Source: Cristatella mucedo (Eukaryota > Bryozoa > Phylactolaemata > Cristatellidae). From it: a DNA stretch of 64,000 nt. Location of the stretch: NCBI GenBank assembly GCA_009760855.2, contig WPIO01000008.1, positions 2,891,001 through 2,955,000 of the forward strand. Reading direction: 5' to 3'. A model generated the notes under the pieces. It saw nothing but the letters and a program-made list of their open reading frames with translations. It did no database searches and was not told where the DNA came from. Made by a program: the position numbers and the translations under genes. Below, piece by piece: positions 51,106 to 63,298 of the stretch (its first letter is position 1; each line of letters begins with the position of its first letter).

Positions 51106-52844
51106 TTAAATTATGTTTGGCTCAGCAGTGCGACTTCCAGTTGGCGTTATCGTGCGTCGCAAGTACCGGGCTACGAGTTGTCGGAGGAGGACACCCGCCG
51201 GAGTTTTTTTTTACGGTATTTTAATCGCAAGGACTTCCAGCTTGTCCCGTTGTGAAGCGCCTAGGGCGAGGGCGTCCGTTGCTAACCGGCTGGACCGGGA
51301 CCGACCGGGTTAAAAGGTCAAGGATGCATGTCCTTCCGTCCGTCCTCCGCCATTTTGCAATTTGACATAAATGGTAGCGTGATATTTGTGTCCCTCACCA
51401 ACCGTTCACAGTGGATCTACTGAAGAACAACGTAGAGCATGCTAGCATGTTCTCATTGACAAGTAAGGCGCGCCCTTTTTTCGCTCATACTTATCATGAC
51501 AGCCAGTGCATTGCGGTGCTGATGTCGATCGCTTGGTGCGGCGTACGACGATTAACGTAGTCCAGCAAGCGAGGCTTGCTTGACCCTTTGACCCAGCTAG
51601 TCCCTGAATAAGAGCCGATGCGCCCTCGACAGCTCGGATAAGTTATAGCTCTTATATATCTTGACGTCATCTTGAGAATGTTATCGACGTATTCGGTCGT
51701 CGAGTCCGCTCGGCCTGTCGCCGGTCGTGTCCTTCAAGCGTTCGCTCCTGCAATCGACGCTCTATCCTTCGGGCCTTATACTCGCCGCGTCGTTTGTCAC
51801 TGCGCTTGGCTGCCGCTCTGTTGCGCTTGCTCCGCGACGTCACTGCGTGCGATTTTCTCCTTCGAGCGCAGTGCTTCACCGGCGGCGCCTGCCCGGCGTC
51901 GTTTCAGCTTTGCCTCCTCGGTCCTGCTGCGTTGCCTATGACTCGCTGCTGTTGCCATGAAGAGCATTGAGCGGCCGTCGTCGGGCTGTTTCGTTCATGT
52001 GTCGTCGATTGTGCTGTCGTTCGGCCGCTCTAGCCGTGGTAAATCCTGTCGGTGTAAATCCAGTAGAGCGGTGCCGGGACGCTCGGTGCCCCAAAATGCC
52101 AGGCGCGACCTTGCCACTAGTTACCCGCCGCTGAGTGGCTGCGTCGATCCTCAGCACGCTTTCTCAATAGTTGCCCCGTGTAGACCAGGAGCCATGACCT
52201 ATACAGGGACCCAGGCAGGGATTATGGGGAGGAGGCAGATAACGAATAGGAAGAGAGGAGAGCTCTGTGTGTGTGCGTGCGTGCGTGCGTGCGAGCGTGT
52301 GTGTGCCGAGTCCATTGCGAGCGAACAAACGCCGAACGGTGTCCGCCGTGACGAGGTAGTGTCAGACGCAGCCCGTGTGACGCTGCTGTCGATGCATCAT
52401 TTTAGATATCGTGTTTGACACGAGTCCTGGAGGAAATATCGGCCTGCCTCCAGCAGGTATGTCTGAGCTGGCGTTGGTCCTGAGGGTAGATGAAACTTTG
52501 CAAATCGGCACTGGCTAGCAAGCTGTCGGCTGCCTTTGCGGTTAATATCTGCCGGTTGCCTAGGCCAGCAGCCCAGCGGTGTTCTTGTTCATTCTTGTTG
52601 CCATCTATTGGCAAGCAGTGTAGGATAGGCATGCAACACCGAGCAAATCGTTATTTAGTGGCGATCGCTTGACCGTACCGCTTGAACTCGACTGGTGTTG
52701 TCGCGCCACCTGGCGTGTCTCATGCCTTGCTGCACAATATAAGCACGTATAGGTTATTCCCGTGTGCTTTTCTGTTTATTTCCCTTTTTCTTTGACCCTC
52801 ACCAGTGCTTTTCATACGTAAATTTGTGCATGCCAGCTTGTGGA
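51106..52844. other. Unassigned intergenic DNA
   Basis: CpG-rich at 51,660-52,180. Short GTGC repeats at 52,264-52,300. No gene recognised on either strand. Confidence 0.4.
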
Positions 52845-53673
52845 CAGACGGTTGTGAGACTTCCTGCCTGTTTACCGAGAAGCTTACAGTTGGTGCAAAA
52901 CTCTGCAGCCAGGCTTGTTTGTCGTGAACAGCACAGGTGCCACGTCGCACCACTTCTCGGCGACCTGGGCTGGCTTCCCGGCAAGCAGCGCATCAACTTT
53001 AAGTTTTGTCTTTCTCTTTCCGGTTCCTTTGCTCTTTTACTCCAGCCTACCTAACAGCTGCTACCCTGTCACAGGCTGGGCATCGTGCCACATGCCGTAC
53101 TGGCTCGAGTCGTCTAGCTTACTTCGAATCAACGTCTAATACTAGGGAGACTGCGTCAAATACTAGGGAGACTGCGGTGCCTTTAGTTTGTATGCTCTCA
53201 AAGCCTGGAACTCATTACCGACTGACGTCACGACATCCTCTGACTTGACAATTAAAAAGAAGCTAATAACACACACCTGTTAACTCTTAGTATTTGCTGG
53301 ATCCTTGTGATATGTCCTTTGTGTTCTTATGCATACTCAGACCATGCATGTTACCACAAACCAAATTATGCATGCTGACACGGTTCATGTTATCACTAAC
53401 CATATTTACCTGCTTACTTTACAACAGCTGTTATCAGCATGTGGGTTGCGACCCCTCTGGGGTCGAACAACCCTTTCACAGAGGTTGCAGGAGACCATCG
53501 GAAAAAACGCACATTTCCACATTTTGCACACAATAATTTTATGGTTGGGGGTTGCAACAGCTTGAGGAGCTGTATTAAAGGGTCTCAGCATTAAGAATAT
53601 TGGGAACCACTGCTTTACAACATATGTAAAAGTGCCTATAAAGAGATTAGGTTTTATGAGAGGGCTATGCACA

Positions 53674-53721
<48 letters not shown>

Positions 53722-53725
53722 GCTA
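52845..53725 (+). mobile_element. L-alpha LINE, degenerate, with (TTA)n tail
   Basis: Encodes LQLVQNSAARLVCREQHRCH and LGWLPGKQRINFKF near 52,880-53,010, then broken sequence, tail words and (ATT)n at 53,668-53,719. Sequence at 53,440-53,610 (containing GCGACCCCTCTGGGGTCGAA) looks inserted. Confidence 0.75.
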
Positions 53726-53739
53726 TGCCTGTAGCCAAC

Positions 53740-53990
53740 TTCATCCTTTGGAGAATGTGCCGTCAGTTCTTATGCTGCCAAATCCTGGAACTCACAACCA
53801 AATACCATCACAGTATCCTCTGATGAAACGACATTTAAAAAAGGCTAAAATCCACCTGTGCCTCACATTTGCTCCACACGTATCAGAAGTGTGTGTTTAT
53901 GCATGCTGAAATTTGTTTATCTAACCAATGAACATGCACCATTTCCTGTGTATGTAGAGTGTATGCAGATTTATTTAGTTATCTTCATTC
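53740..53990 (+). repeat. Second L-alpha-like fragment
   Basis: GCTGCCAAATCCTGGAACTC and TTTAAAAAAGGCTAAAATCC resemble the ORF end and UTR. Highly diverged. Confidence 0.5.
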
Positions 53991-54516
53991 AGGCACCACA
54001 TCTTGAACTACTGTAACTATCGTGAGCGTTCTGCTGTGGCTGTCTGCCCGTAATTGCTAACTTATGTAACTATGCTAACTATGACGTACATGTCAGGCAT
54101 CCGTCCATTTTGGCGGTTTCGTCTGATTTGCTGAAAGTCCCCTTTCCGGTTGGGTGCCGCCATCTTCGTTGGAGGGAGCCTTGTGCCTTCGTGCTAGTGA
54201 AGACCGCACTCTTTCGGAAGCAAGCTAGTAAGTCTTCTGCACTATTAGCTTCGCCTAGCCCAACTTTATGCAGCAGCACAGCTGCATTGTCTAGGGCAAA
54301 ATGACTGCTGTATAGTTAGGTGGTTATATTGATGTACTGGCAGTGAGTAGCAAGGGGAAATAGCCGAAAAGGCACTAAAGTAAGTATGGATGTAAACATT
54401 TTCTTAACCGGTCAACGTATAGATGTTTTAAACTTCACGGAATATGAATGTATGCAAACGCCAATGTGGCTAAGGCCTCCATTTTGTCATTGCAGATGTG
54501 CTGGCATGAGCATATA

Positions 54517-54517
<1 letters not shown>

Positions 54518-54572
<55 letters not shown>
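54518..54572. repeat. (GT)n microsatellite
   Basis: A pure GT run followed by an ATTT repeat. Confidence 0.97.
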
Positions 54573-54574
<2 letters not shown>

Positions 54575-54584
54575 TTATTTATTT

Positions 54585-54700
54585 AATTAGTTTGTATATC
54601 ACCCTAAGAGAACTTCTTCTATCTAGGTACTTCACATATACCCTGGTATTTGAGCCTTGACCTCGGTCTTCAAACGTAAGCTTCTAAACTTTATGTCGCT
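54585..54700 (-). repeat. Probable diverged SINE-beta
   Basis: AGTTTGTATATCACCCTAAG, AGAGAACTTC and GGTACTTCACATAT follow the SINE-beta order. The tRNA head is barely recognisable. Confidence 0.45.
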
Positions 54701-55235
54701 GGTACCCAACTAGACACAACCTTATCATCACATGAATTATATATGTATATCGTAGTTGTTTATAGCAAACTGCCGTGCTTCCCTAACATTAGAGAGCGAA
54801 TTTGTCAAGTTTACGAAACTTGACTGATTTGCTGCTGATAACTGATGCCACCCCCCACTGTGAGGATCACTGTGATAGAAGTCTGTATTATGTGGACCTA
54901 TGTCCTTATTAGAAAGCCATTCGGGCTTCATGCAGGTTGGCATTCGTAACGGTCTGACTATTCGTTCACGTCTATCCAGTGCAGCAATAGATCAGCTAGA
55001 ACTGCAAAACGAGACACGGACTGGCTCTGAACGTACACATGCTTCGGCCACCTCTGCAGCTATTCACACCGCTGCTACTCACACTGCTGCAGTGACGCCT
55101 GCTTACGCGAGTGTGCAGTTTGTTCTATTGTCCTCACTGTTGTTAGCAGTAGCCTTTTGAATAGCATGCGTTGCTGGACACCGTTGCATCGGCTGCGGGT
55201 TCTGAAGCTGCAACAGCTCATTTTGATCGTTTCAG
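54701..55235. other. Region upstream of the first Argonaute exon found
   Basis: An open frame at 54,900-55,160 has no recognised domain. Upstream 5' exons or the promoter of the Argonaute gene should be in or left of this stretch, but I cannot place them. Confidence 0.35.
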
Positions 55236-55449
55236 TGCAAGCCGTAGTGCAACGAGTTACTCCTGCCCTGCCACCACTAAGTTCTTATCCTCCAGTGACG
55301 TTCCAGTGCCCCTCCCGACCCAACCATGGCACAGAGGGACGGCCAATCCTCTTGCGAGCCAATCACTTCCAGGTGCGCATGCCAAGAGGATGCATTCACC
55401 ATTATGACATCACTATCATGCCGGACAAGTGTCCCCGTCGTGTCAACAG
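55236..55449 (+). CDS. AGO: Argonaute exon with the N domain start
   Basis: Acceptor GATCGTTTCAG is the best candidate. The frame then reads [20 protein letters not shown] followed by the conserved [20 protein letters not shown] and KCPRRVNR. The frame stays open left to an ATG at 55,166, so this could instead be a first exon. Donor CAG|GTAGGC, phase 2. Confidence 0.8.
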
Positions 55450-55501
55450 GTAGGCCTTCCACCTCTCGCCAGCTTGAAGCTGAATTGAGCACGAGAGAGA
55501 C

Positions 55502-55541
<40 letters not shown>

Positions 55542-58500
55542 AGAGAGAGAGAGAGACAGGGAGAGACTCACGGTGGCTGGCTGCACTGGCAGTCTTAAGG
55601 TTGCATGAAAAGCAAATTTTGAAAGGAAAAGAGAGAAGGTGCAGCTGCTTCAAACGGCCGGTGGTTTCTTTTCTCCTCAGGGAAATCGTGGACACAATGG
55701 TGTCGAGTTACTCTCAGCGGATCTTTGCCGGTCAGAAGCCGGTATTTGATGGCAGGAAGAATCTCTACAGCAAAGAGCAGTTGCCGATAGGCAGAGATAA
55801 GGTAGCGATCGGTTGCCTGGTGTTTTCTTTGATGCTGCTGATTTTCTTTGATGTCTTAATTTTTTCTTTTCTTTTGCTTGCAATCAACGGCTGCTCTTCT
55901 TTTGACTGAACAGAGGGCAGATGGCAGCTCAGTAGAGGCCATGATGACCTTACAATGCAGTAGAGGCGGCAGCTCAGTAATGACCTCAAGCTAGCTCTTT
56001 ACCGGGTTTTTTCCGGCTTGTAGCCCTCCTCCCACTCCTCGATGCCTTTGGGTCTGCTGCTATTTTGAGTCCTGCAGCCAGCCTTGCGTGGAACGGCAAG
56101 CTGGTTACTCCCTGGTTCTAACGCTCTCTCACTGTCTTTTCCCGGGTCGGGGGAGAGTAGGAGGAAGTGGAGGATGCAGGCTGCAATGCTGGACCCGATG
56201 TATAAGGGCCTTAGAAGTCGCCTAGTGTCGCTTGGCGTAGTGTCAGTTGCCGTTGGCCATTGCAGCACACGTTACCTCCACTGCAGGTAGAGCTGGAAGT
56301 GCAGCTGCCCGGCGAAGGACGCGACCGGGTGTTCAAGGTCAGCATAAAGTGGGTGACGGCCGTCAGCCTGCACGCCCTCGAGGAGGCGCTCGAGGGGCGA
56401 GCTCGAGAGATCCCGTTCGACGCCGTCCAGGCGCTTGACGTCGTCATGCGCCACCTGCCGAGCATGAACTACACGCCCGTGGGCAGATCGTTCTTCTCCG
56501 CACCCAAAGACTACAATCATCCGCTCGGGGGCGGACGCGAGGTGTGGTTCGGCTTTCACCAGAGTGTGCGTCCGTCTCACTGGAAAATGATGCTCAACAT
56601 CGACGGTTCGTGTCTTTCGCTTTTGCGCGCAACGATTCGAAGCGGAACAGCAGCGCAATCGTTTTGAGTTGCACTTTTTGAGAAGGGATTTCGCCCCCTT
56701 TTTCGATGGTGCTATGAAAAGCGGAGACGCGCGCGTGTTTCTGAACTTGGTGCTTGAAAGCACCAATCAAGAAAACTTCACGATTTTCTTTTAATGCCAG
56801 TTGGCAAACCGAAATGGCATATGTGTGTAACTGGCTATGAATATTGCTCCCACATATTAATCCTACCTTCTAGTTAGCACCTTTGGTCTTTATTGTGTAG
56901 TGCTCAGCATTGTTTAAAGACTCTCTTGATTCTCAGGCTGCATAGACCTTATGGGCCAGGATGTGTGTATGCACGCACACACATACAGTCGACTCAGCTT
57001 TTAAGAATACGCTCGGGCGGCAAAGAGGCATTTTTGTATGTGGAGTATTCCCCCATGTGGAGTGAGACTAATATTACTTAACACTGAACAGAATTTCTTT
57101 ATTGTCGATTTAATGATGTAAAACAATCATGGCACTCATAGTAGTGCTCTGATTATTTAAAGAAGTCTAATTTTCCGCTGGATGTGATTTGGGGATGCGT
57201 TTTCTCGATCGTACGTGTAGTACTGGTTGTATTCTGGGTCGGGTAACTGCCATAACATGTATAAGTTGAGTATTACTTTCCTTCGAAAAATCCTGGGTTC
57301 AGCACCACAACAGAAACAGGCGATATTCCGGATCAGTGGTTGCCAAGTGCAGGCACTTCAGTATGTGGAAGACTTGATATAGTCTGGTTGATACTCAGTG
57401 GATTTTGAGGGTGGTGGCGTTTTCTGCAATCGGAAGCATTAGTCTCGGTTTCCATTCTGATGTATATTTCCTAATCATAGCTGTGATTCAGATGCTGTAT
57501 ACGTATCTTATTCTTATTTTCTGTTACTGTATATATTTTGTCTATAAGGCGTGTTGTCGAATTTTGGAATGGCATGCCTAGAATATACCAGGACTAAGTG
57601 TAGTAAGAGAACAATTGGCATGCATTACAGTCAGTGCAACGACATGTTTAGAAAAGCCGGATTTAGCATATTCTGCTTGATTCGATATTATTCACTGCAT
57701 TGAAGCCTTGGCTACACGTTTAGCAGTCTTGGAAGTAGCGATGCTCTGCCGAGATAATTTATTTTGAAGTTTCAATCATTATCAATATATATATCAAGAA
57801 AGAAAAATATATACGCAAAAATGAGACTGGTCTTCAGTTCGTTTACCAACGAATTCAGAAAAGACTACATCTTGTAAAGTTCCTATTGTAATTATTACAG
57901 CTGCTAGTATGCAGCCTAGCCTATAACACTGACACCGAATATGAAGCCAATCATAATGCCTCATGTAGCTGTTAACATTATTCTCACTTCCCAGCCAGCT
58001 TAGTGGATTATTCATGTGTTGTTTTATACGCATGCCTTTGTGCCTGCGTAAGGAATCAGATTCAGGATGTATTGTGCTTTCATTGTGGTGTTCATTCCCA
58101 GGCTTTTTGCAGGGGAGCATTTTCAGGAGGGAGGTCATACACTGCTGGTTCACTTTGGTTTTAGTTGGAGAAGTAGTCTCAGTTGCTATGTTGACATTTT
58201 ATGAGCCTGCCTTACTTCAATTTTGCGAATATTCATCAGAAATTGCCAATTCTGGTATGCGGCATTGCTTACAGCTGCCAATGTATGCCCTACCTGCATA
58301 GCCAGGATTGAGCTAAGGAAAGGTAATGACCTATACTTTTTCAGAGGCAGCCTGTCATAGCAATGTTAAAAGGTGCATCTTGAGGCCAGTTCGTCTGACA
58401 TGCCTCTTCAAGCCAGTCCAACTAGAGGAGTGGTCAGAGGTGCTATTCCCTTAATTCGAAAATTCCTGATGAGCTGCCCCTCTTCTCTGACAGGGTATGC

Positions 58501-61500
58501 TGACCTCTGATCTGGTCCCTGAAAGGTCACATTTTGGGCCTCACCTTGGGTCAGCCTCTGATCGTAGGGCCGTATCTGCTAGTTGCTGCATTCCCCATCC
58601 TGGCTGTGTGTCATTAATATTGTTGGGCATGCGTGTCACTTGCTGCCTCGAGAGGCCCTCGCGATTGATGCAGTAATACAGAACTTGATCTGTTGCTGGG
58701 GAAGCTCTCAATCGACTTCCTCCGTCGTTCTGCAGTGTCCGCAACGGCTTTCTACAAGGCTCAGCCGGCGATCGAGTTCATGTGCGAAGTGCTCGAGCTG
58801 CGAGACATGAACGAACAACGTCGGCCGCTCACGGACTCACAGCGAGTCAAGTTCACGAAAGAAATTAAGGGCCTCAAGGTGGAGATCACTCACTGTGGAT
58901 CGATGAAGCGAAAATACCGAGTGTGCAACGTCACCCGCCGACCGGCCCAGACTCAGTCGTAAGGCAATGCTGTGCAATCTCGCCCGACCTTGTCCAGCCA
59001 TGTCAGCTGCTACTGCCAGTACTTTTGTAAGCAAAAATACCGAGTGTGCAACGTCACCTGCCGACCGGCCCAGACTCAGTCGTAAGGCATGCTGTGCAAT
59101 CTCGCCCGACCGTGTCCAGCCGTGTCAGCTGCTACTGCCAGTACTTTTGTCTCTGCTCGTTGTGACGCTCGTTGAAGTCTCCTTATGTATTCGCTATCTT
59201 TCAGCTTCCCTCTGCAACTCGACAGCGGTCAGACCGTCGAGTGCACTGTCGCCAAGTACTTCTTCGAGCGCTACAAGATGAGGCTGCAGTACCCTCACCT
59301 GCCGTGCCTTCAGGTTGGCCAGGAGCAGAAGCACACCTACCTGCCACTAGAGGTGTGCAACATTGTGGGCGGACAGCGATGCATCAAGAAGCTCACCGAC
59401 ATGCAAACATCGACGATGATCAAGGTGAGCAAGCGGCCCCTGTTGCAGCCGGGCGAAATCACGTAGCTCGAATGCCCGATGTCCTCTGCTTGCGCCTGGC
59501 TGCTCCCAGCCTACATTCTCTTGATCGGCCAAGATTCCTGTACTTTATTTTAGGCCACTGCTCGATCAGCTCCGGACAGAGAGCGTGAGATAAACAGCCT
59601 GGTAAGTGGGGGGGGGGAGACGTGTCTATCGTTTGTGTGGTCCTTAGTTGTGCGCCAGCAGCATGCTGGAGCTTTTTTGTAGCTTAACGGTCTTGTTCAG
59701 CATTGTGCAACCCGTCGATAGGTTTGTGGCGGCATTGCTCTGCCTTTGCAGATCTCCTTTACTTTGAATGTAGCTCCATTCGAAAGACAGCTCTTGGTCA
59801 GCGACGAGACTCAGTTGTGCAGATGTTGCAGATCTGTTTATTTACTAGAAGGGTTGCATTGTTAGCAAACTTTTCACTTCGTTACTTGCATGTAGCAACC
59901 AGTATTTGACCTGATGAGGAGCTTGTAGTGGTTGAGTAAGGGATCTTGTAGATTAGGTGCATCGGTCGCACTATTTAAGCTTTGTTGGGGCTCACTTCCC
60001 ATTATTTTTAAAGCTACCGTGGTTTCTAGTCAGGCCCGAACTTGCTCGGGACACTGGTGGTAGGAAATACTTACTTAATTATCCTGTCGAGGTGTCGACA
60101 GTACACCAAATCTGGGCCCTAATGACAGGCAGGAGTGCTAACCTTCTGTATCGTGATCATGAATTTGTTGAAAGCTGCAGTTTTCAGTTCCACTGCTTGC
60201 AACCTCGGATGTTATCAAGTAAGGTAGCTTTATAGTTGAGCATCCGCCTGTCCAGCTTCGAGCTTTCTGACGTCGTGTTTTCCTGTTCAAGAAAGTTGAC
60301 ATTGCCAGTTTTTTATTTATTTATTTAGTCTCAGCTGCTCAGTCTACTGCATCTTCCAACTTTTCCCTGGTTTATTTCGTCCATTTAGCTGTGAAAGCTC
60401 GGACGATCTGATGACTAACTTCAAATAGCCTTTTCTAAATTCTACTGGAGTTTGGCCGGTTATTTACAGCCTGCCAGCATACGGTGGATGGTCATAGAAA
60501 GTCACTCTTTACGATACTATCAGCAATTGCTTAAAAAAACTGAAAGTGATGTATGGTATTGGAGACACGGGTATCGATAGTTGCAAACAATAACTTTGGT
60601 AATCACAAGAATGTAAACTAGCTTGATGACTCCCGAATTTTGTCTTTATTCTAGTTTTCCTTGCCCCTTCTTTATTCTAGTTTTCCTTACCCCTTCTGCC
60701 CAGTAGCCAAATGGCAAGGTTAATGCACTCAACCTGGTATTGTGAGTGTGTGCAAACCCGGGAGTACCAGTTGCCTTAGCTGCCTTGTGTGGAGGGCTTA
60801 CAAGCCTGAGGCTGCTGGGTGACATGCAGTTTAGCTTGGGAAGTCATAAAGGTGCCGCAGTGCTGTTTGGTGTGTGCATCAGCTGCCACAGTGCTGCGTT
60901 CGCGAGGCATATGCAAGTTCTGTCGGGTGTAGACCCCAACACAAAGTGCATGGATGTTAGCCAATGCACCTTTGCCAGTAGGAAGCTGGTCCGAGTGCAG
61001 TTTCGTGATCGAGTCGAAAACAGATGCCAACTTGGCAGGTTCTAACCTGTACTGTGACTCATAACTGTATGGCACTCCAGTCCTATTCCAGCAGTAAGGC
61101 TCTTGCATTACTTTAGGCATGTCGTGGGTTTGAGCTTTGGATCAGGCATTTTTTTATTGTCTGCTTTTTATGCCCTGCCCTGATGGCAGTAGGGATGCGA
61201 CATTCTAGCAGTGCTGGCGATATAGGCGAGTGCATGTCCAATGTGAAAAGCCTTGCGAATAACTGGCCTGTCTTTTCATGTCGAACCCGGTAGTGACATT
61301 CAGACCACTGCTGCCACTACCCTGTTACGCTGTAGAACTTCATGTGCTTATGCATGCTGACACTGTGCATGCTGCCACTAACCACATTTGCATGCTGACC
61401 CTGTGCATGCCACCCCTAACCATATTATTCATTTTGTTTGTTTTTCAAGCATGATTTTACTTACCATTCAATTGCATTTCCCTTTGCAGCAAATGTAAAG

Positions 61501-63298
61501 CCCCTAGAAAGAGATTAAGTTCTCTGAGGGCGCTTTATCAAGTGCAATATTATTATTATTATTAATTTTCTATGAGGGTTCGGGGCTCTGGAGGTTAAGC
61601 GTTTATTCAGCGTTGCACTCGCTTGTTGTCATTGGCGCTGATTCGTGCAATGATCGATCGTTAGCTGTCAATTAGCAGCACAACACATTTAGTTAGACCG
61701 CTTGCGTTGAGCTCTGATCACTTGGGCTGCAAACCTTTTTGCAAAGCTTTGCAAACCAAACTAGCCATTTGCTTACATGCAATTCTCGTGCCACCTTGAC
61801 AATAAGGCCACCGAGGGGTTTTACTCTGTCCTGATCCCACGGTTTAGCAGCGAGCTATATTAAGTTAACATCAACCAGCGACCAAATTTGTCTCTCCCAG
61901 AGCAGTGATGTTGACGATGTAGACCGACTAAAACCAGCAAATGCTCCCTTGTTGGCAAAGCTATATCTAGTGTTAAGGGCACCCAGTGGTTTGGCACTCG
62001 GCTACTGGCCAATGCCTGCCGCCAGTGGTCCGTCAAGCCGGTGGCAGTCCCTGCCTCGGACTGCCGGGGGCCGGGTGGCGGCTTGTTAAGCCAGATACCC
62101 CCACCGGAAGTTGAGGTATTGGAAACCGCACTGAGGCTTTTGGTAGGCTGGTAGCCCTGGTGAACCACCAGGATTGCTTGCCACCACTGTTGCCTTTCAT
62201 GTAAGAGTCGCGATCCTCCCACCGATGGAGCTGACCATTGCTTGATTTGGATAAAGGAAAGATTGTCACGTCTAGCCACGTGTTTTTCTTAGGTTGCCAA
62301 AGCTGATTATAAGAACGATCCTTATCTGAGCATGTTCGGAGTGAGCGTGAATCAGGAGATGACCGAAGTTCAAGGTCGTGTGCTTTCGGCTCCCAAGATT
62401 CAGTACGGCGGGCGAGTGAGTTTGCTGGCTGGCGGCAAAGCTTCGCTTGCCACGCCTGCTGCTTGCCAACTGCATAGCCAAGCTTACGCGTACCTTTCTT
62501 CTGGATTCCCAAAAGACAAAGGCTCAGGCCACACCCAACCAGGGAGTGTGGGACATGCGAGGCAAGCAGTTTTTCAGTGGCATCGAGATTCGCATGTGGG
62601 CGATCGCCTGCTTTGCTCCTCAGAGGAGTGTTCGAGAGGATGCTCTCAGGTAAGCGAAGGCTCGTGCTGGGTAGCTAGATGCTTGATCGTTGACCTGGTA
62701 GCCGTAACTACTTCTGATTGCCCTCTGCTGGCCTGTGTAAAATATGTCGTATTTGTTTTAGGAATTTTACTCAGCAGCTGCAAAGGATCTCCAACGATGC
62801 AGGCATGCCAATCGTTGGCCAGCCTTGTTTTTGCAAATATGCCACGGGCCCTGACCAGGTCGAGCCAATGTTTCGTTACCTGAAGCAGACATACCCTGGC
62901 CTGCAGTTGATTGTTATCGTTCTTCCCGGAAAGACGCCTGTTTACGGTATGAGTGTTCTGCGTTTTCCGCTTTAGACTGTATCGTGAGAGATTTGGTTTT
63001 ATGGTGTATTGTGAGTAGTGGCAAGGCAACGTGTTATTCGTTTGTAGCGGAAGTAAAACGTGTTGGCGACATCATGTTCGGTCTTGCTACCCAATGTGTC
63101 CAGGCAAAGAATGTCAACAAGACGTCCCCGCAGACATTGTCGAATCTATGCCTCAAGATCAATGTGAAGCTTGGAGGAATTAATAACATATTGCTTCCAA
63201 CCCAGCGGCCGTCGGTGTTCAGGGAGCCAGTTATTTTCCTGGGTGCTGACGTTACTCATCCACCCGCTGGTGACAAATCCAGGCCATCAATCGCTGCG
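55236..63298 (+). CDS. AGO: Argonaute, microRNA-class (AGO1/2-like), ten exons, partial
   Basis: Small-RNA-guided silencing effector of the cytoplasmic RISC complex. Exons: 55236-55449, 55681-55801, 56287-56605, 58736-58958, 59205-59424, 59554-59601, 62293-62415, 62516-62649, 62762-62946, 63048-63298. Phases join without a stop, giving about 612 residues. Order of domains: N ([40 protein letters not shown]), L1 ([35 protein letters not shown]), PAZ ([20 protein letters not shown] to [10 protein letters not shown]), L2, MID ([33 protein letters not shown]) and the start of PIWI ([16 protein letters not shown]). The MID residues that bind the guide 5' phosphate (Tyr and Lys of PVYAEVK, Gln of ATQC, Lys of LKINVK) and the first catalytic Asp (GADVTHPP) are present. 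The other catalytic residues lie right of the window, so slicing ability cannot be judged. The true start Met is not placed. AGO-clade rather than PIWI-clade is clear from every motif. Confidence 0.95.
55490..55566. repeat. (GA)n microsatellite in Argonaute intron
   Basis: GAGA runs with ACAGG interruptions. Confidence 0.93.
55681..55801 (+). CDS. AGO: Argonaute exon, N domain
   Basis: [37 protein letters not shown]. Acceptor TTTTCTCCTCAG, donor AAG|GTAGCG. Confidence 0.93.
56287..56605 (+). CDS. AGO: Argonaute exon, N/L1 domains
   Basis: [20 protein letters not shown] to WKMMLNID. The CpG-rich codon use differs from the AT-rich intron that follows. Confidence 0.95.
56606..58735. other. Argonaute intron, 2.1 kb
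   Basis: AT-rich, with no recognised repeat family or RNA gene. Confidence 0.5.
58736..58958 (+). CDS. AGO: Argonaute exon, PAZ start
   Basis: [57 protein letters not shown]. Donor TC|GTAAGG. The last 48 bases are duplicated downstream. Confidence 0.95.
58911..59152. repeat. 123-bp tandem duplication spanning the PAZ exon donor
   Basis: Positions 58,911-59,033 recur at 59,034-59,152 with a few changes, including Arg to Cys (CRPAQTQS). The second copy keeps its own GTAAGG donor but has no obvious acceptor. Confidence 0.92.
59205..59424 (+). CDS. AGO: Argonaute exon, PAZ end
   Basis: [55 protein letters not shown]. Acceptor CTATCTTTCAG. Confidence 0.95.
59554..59601 (+). CDS. AGO: Argonaute micro-exon, L2
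   Basis: 48 nt, [16 protein letters not shown], matching the animal AGO linker directly after STMIK. Phase 0 at both ends, so skipping it would keep the frame. Confidence 0.93.
59602..62292. other. Argonaute intron, 2.7 kb
   Basis: Holds a 26-bp tandem duplication (60,645-60,696, TTTATTCTAGTTTTCCTT) and an L-alpha tail at 61,320. Nothing else recognised. Confidence 0.5.
61320..61564 (+). repeat. L-alpha LINE 3' tail in Argonaute intron
   Basis: Tail words TGCATGCTGACACTGTGCAT, the hairpin core AGAGATTAAGTTCTCT and (ATT)n at 61,549-61,563. Confidence 0.85.
62293..62415 (+). CDS. AGO: Argonaute exon, L2/MID
   Basis: [20 protein letters not shown] to KIQYGGR, 41 codons, phase 0 both ends. Acceptor TTTTTCTTAG. 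Confidence 0.95.
62516..62649 (+). CDS. AGO: Argonaute exon, MID start
   Basis: [31 protein letters not shown]. Donor CAG|GTAAGC, phase 2. Confidence 0.95.
62762..62946 (+). CDS. AGO: Argonaute exon, MID
   Basis: [49 protein letters not shown]. Carries the Tyr that stacks on the guide 5' base. Confidence 0.95.
63048..63298 (+). CDS. AGO: Argonaute exon, MID end and PIWI start
   Basis: [55 protein letters not shown]. Ends at IAA|GTATGC, which is where animal AGO proteins continue with VGSMD. Confidence 0.95.

Noticed and set aside
55171-55407. Alternative frame over the first Argonaute exon
   Set aside because: It is the +1 shadow. The conserved Argonaute motifs are in the other frame.
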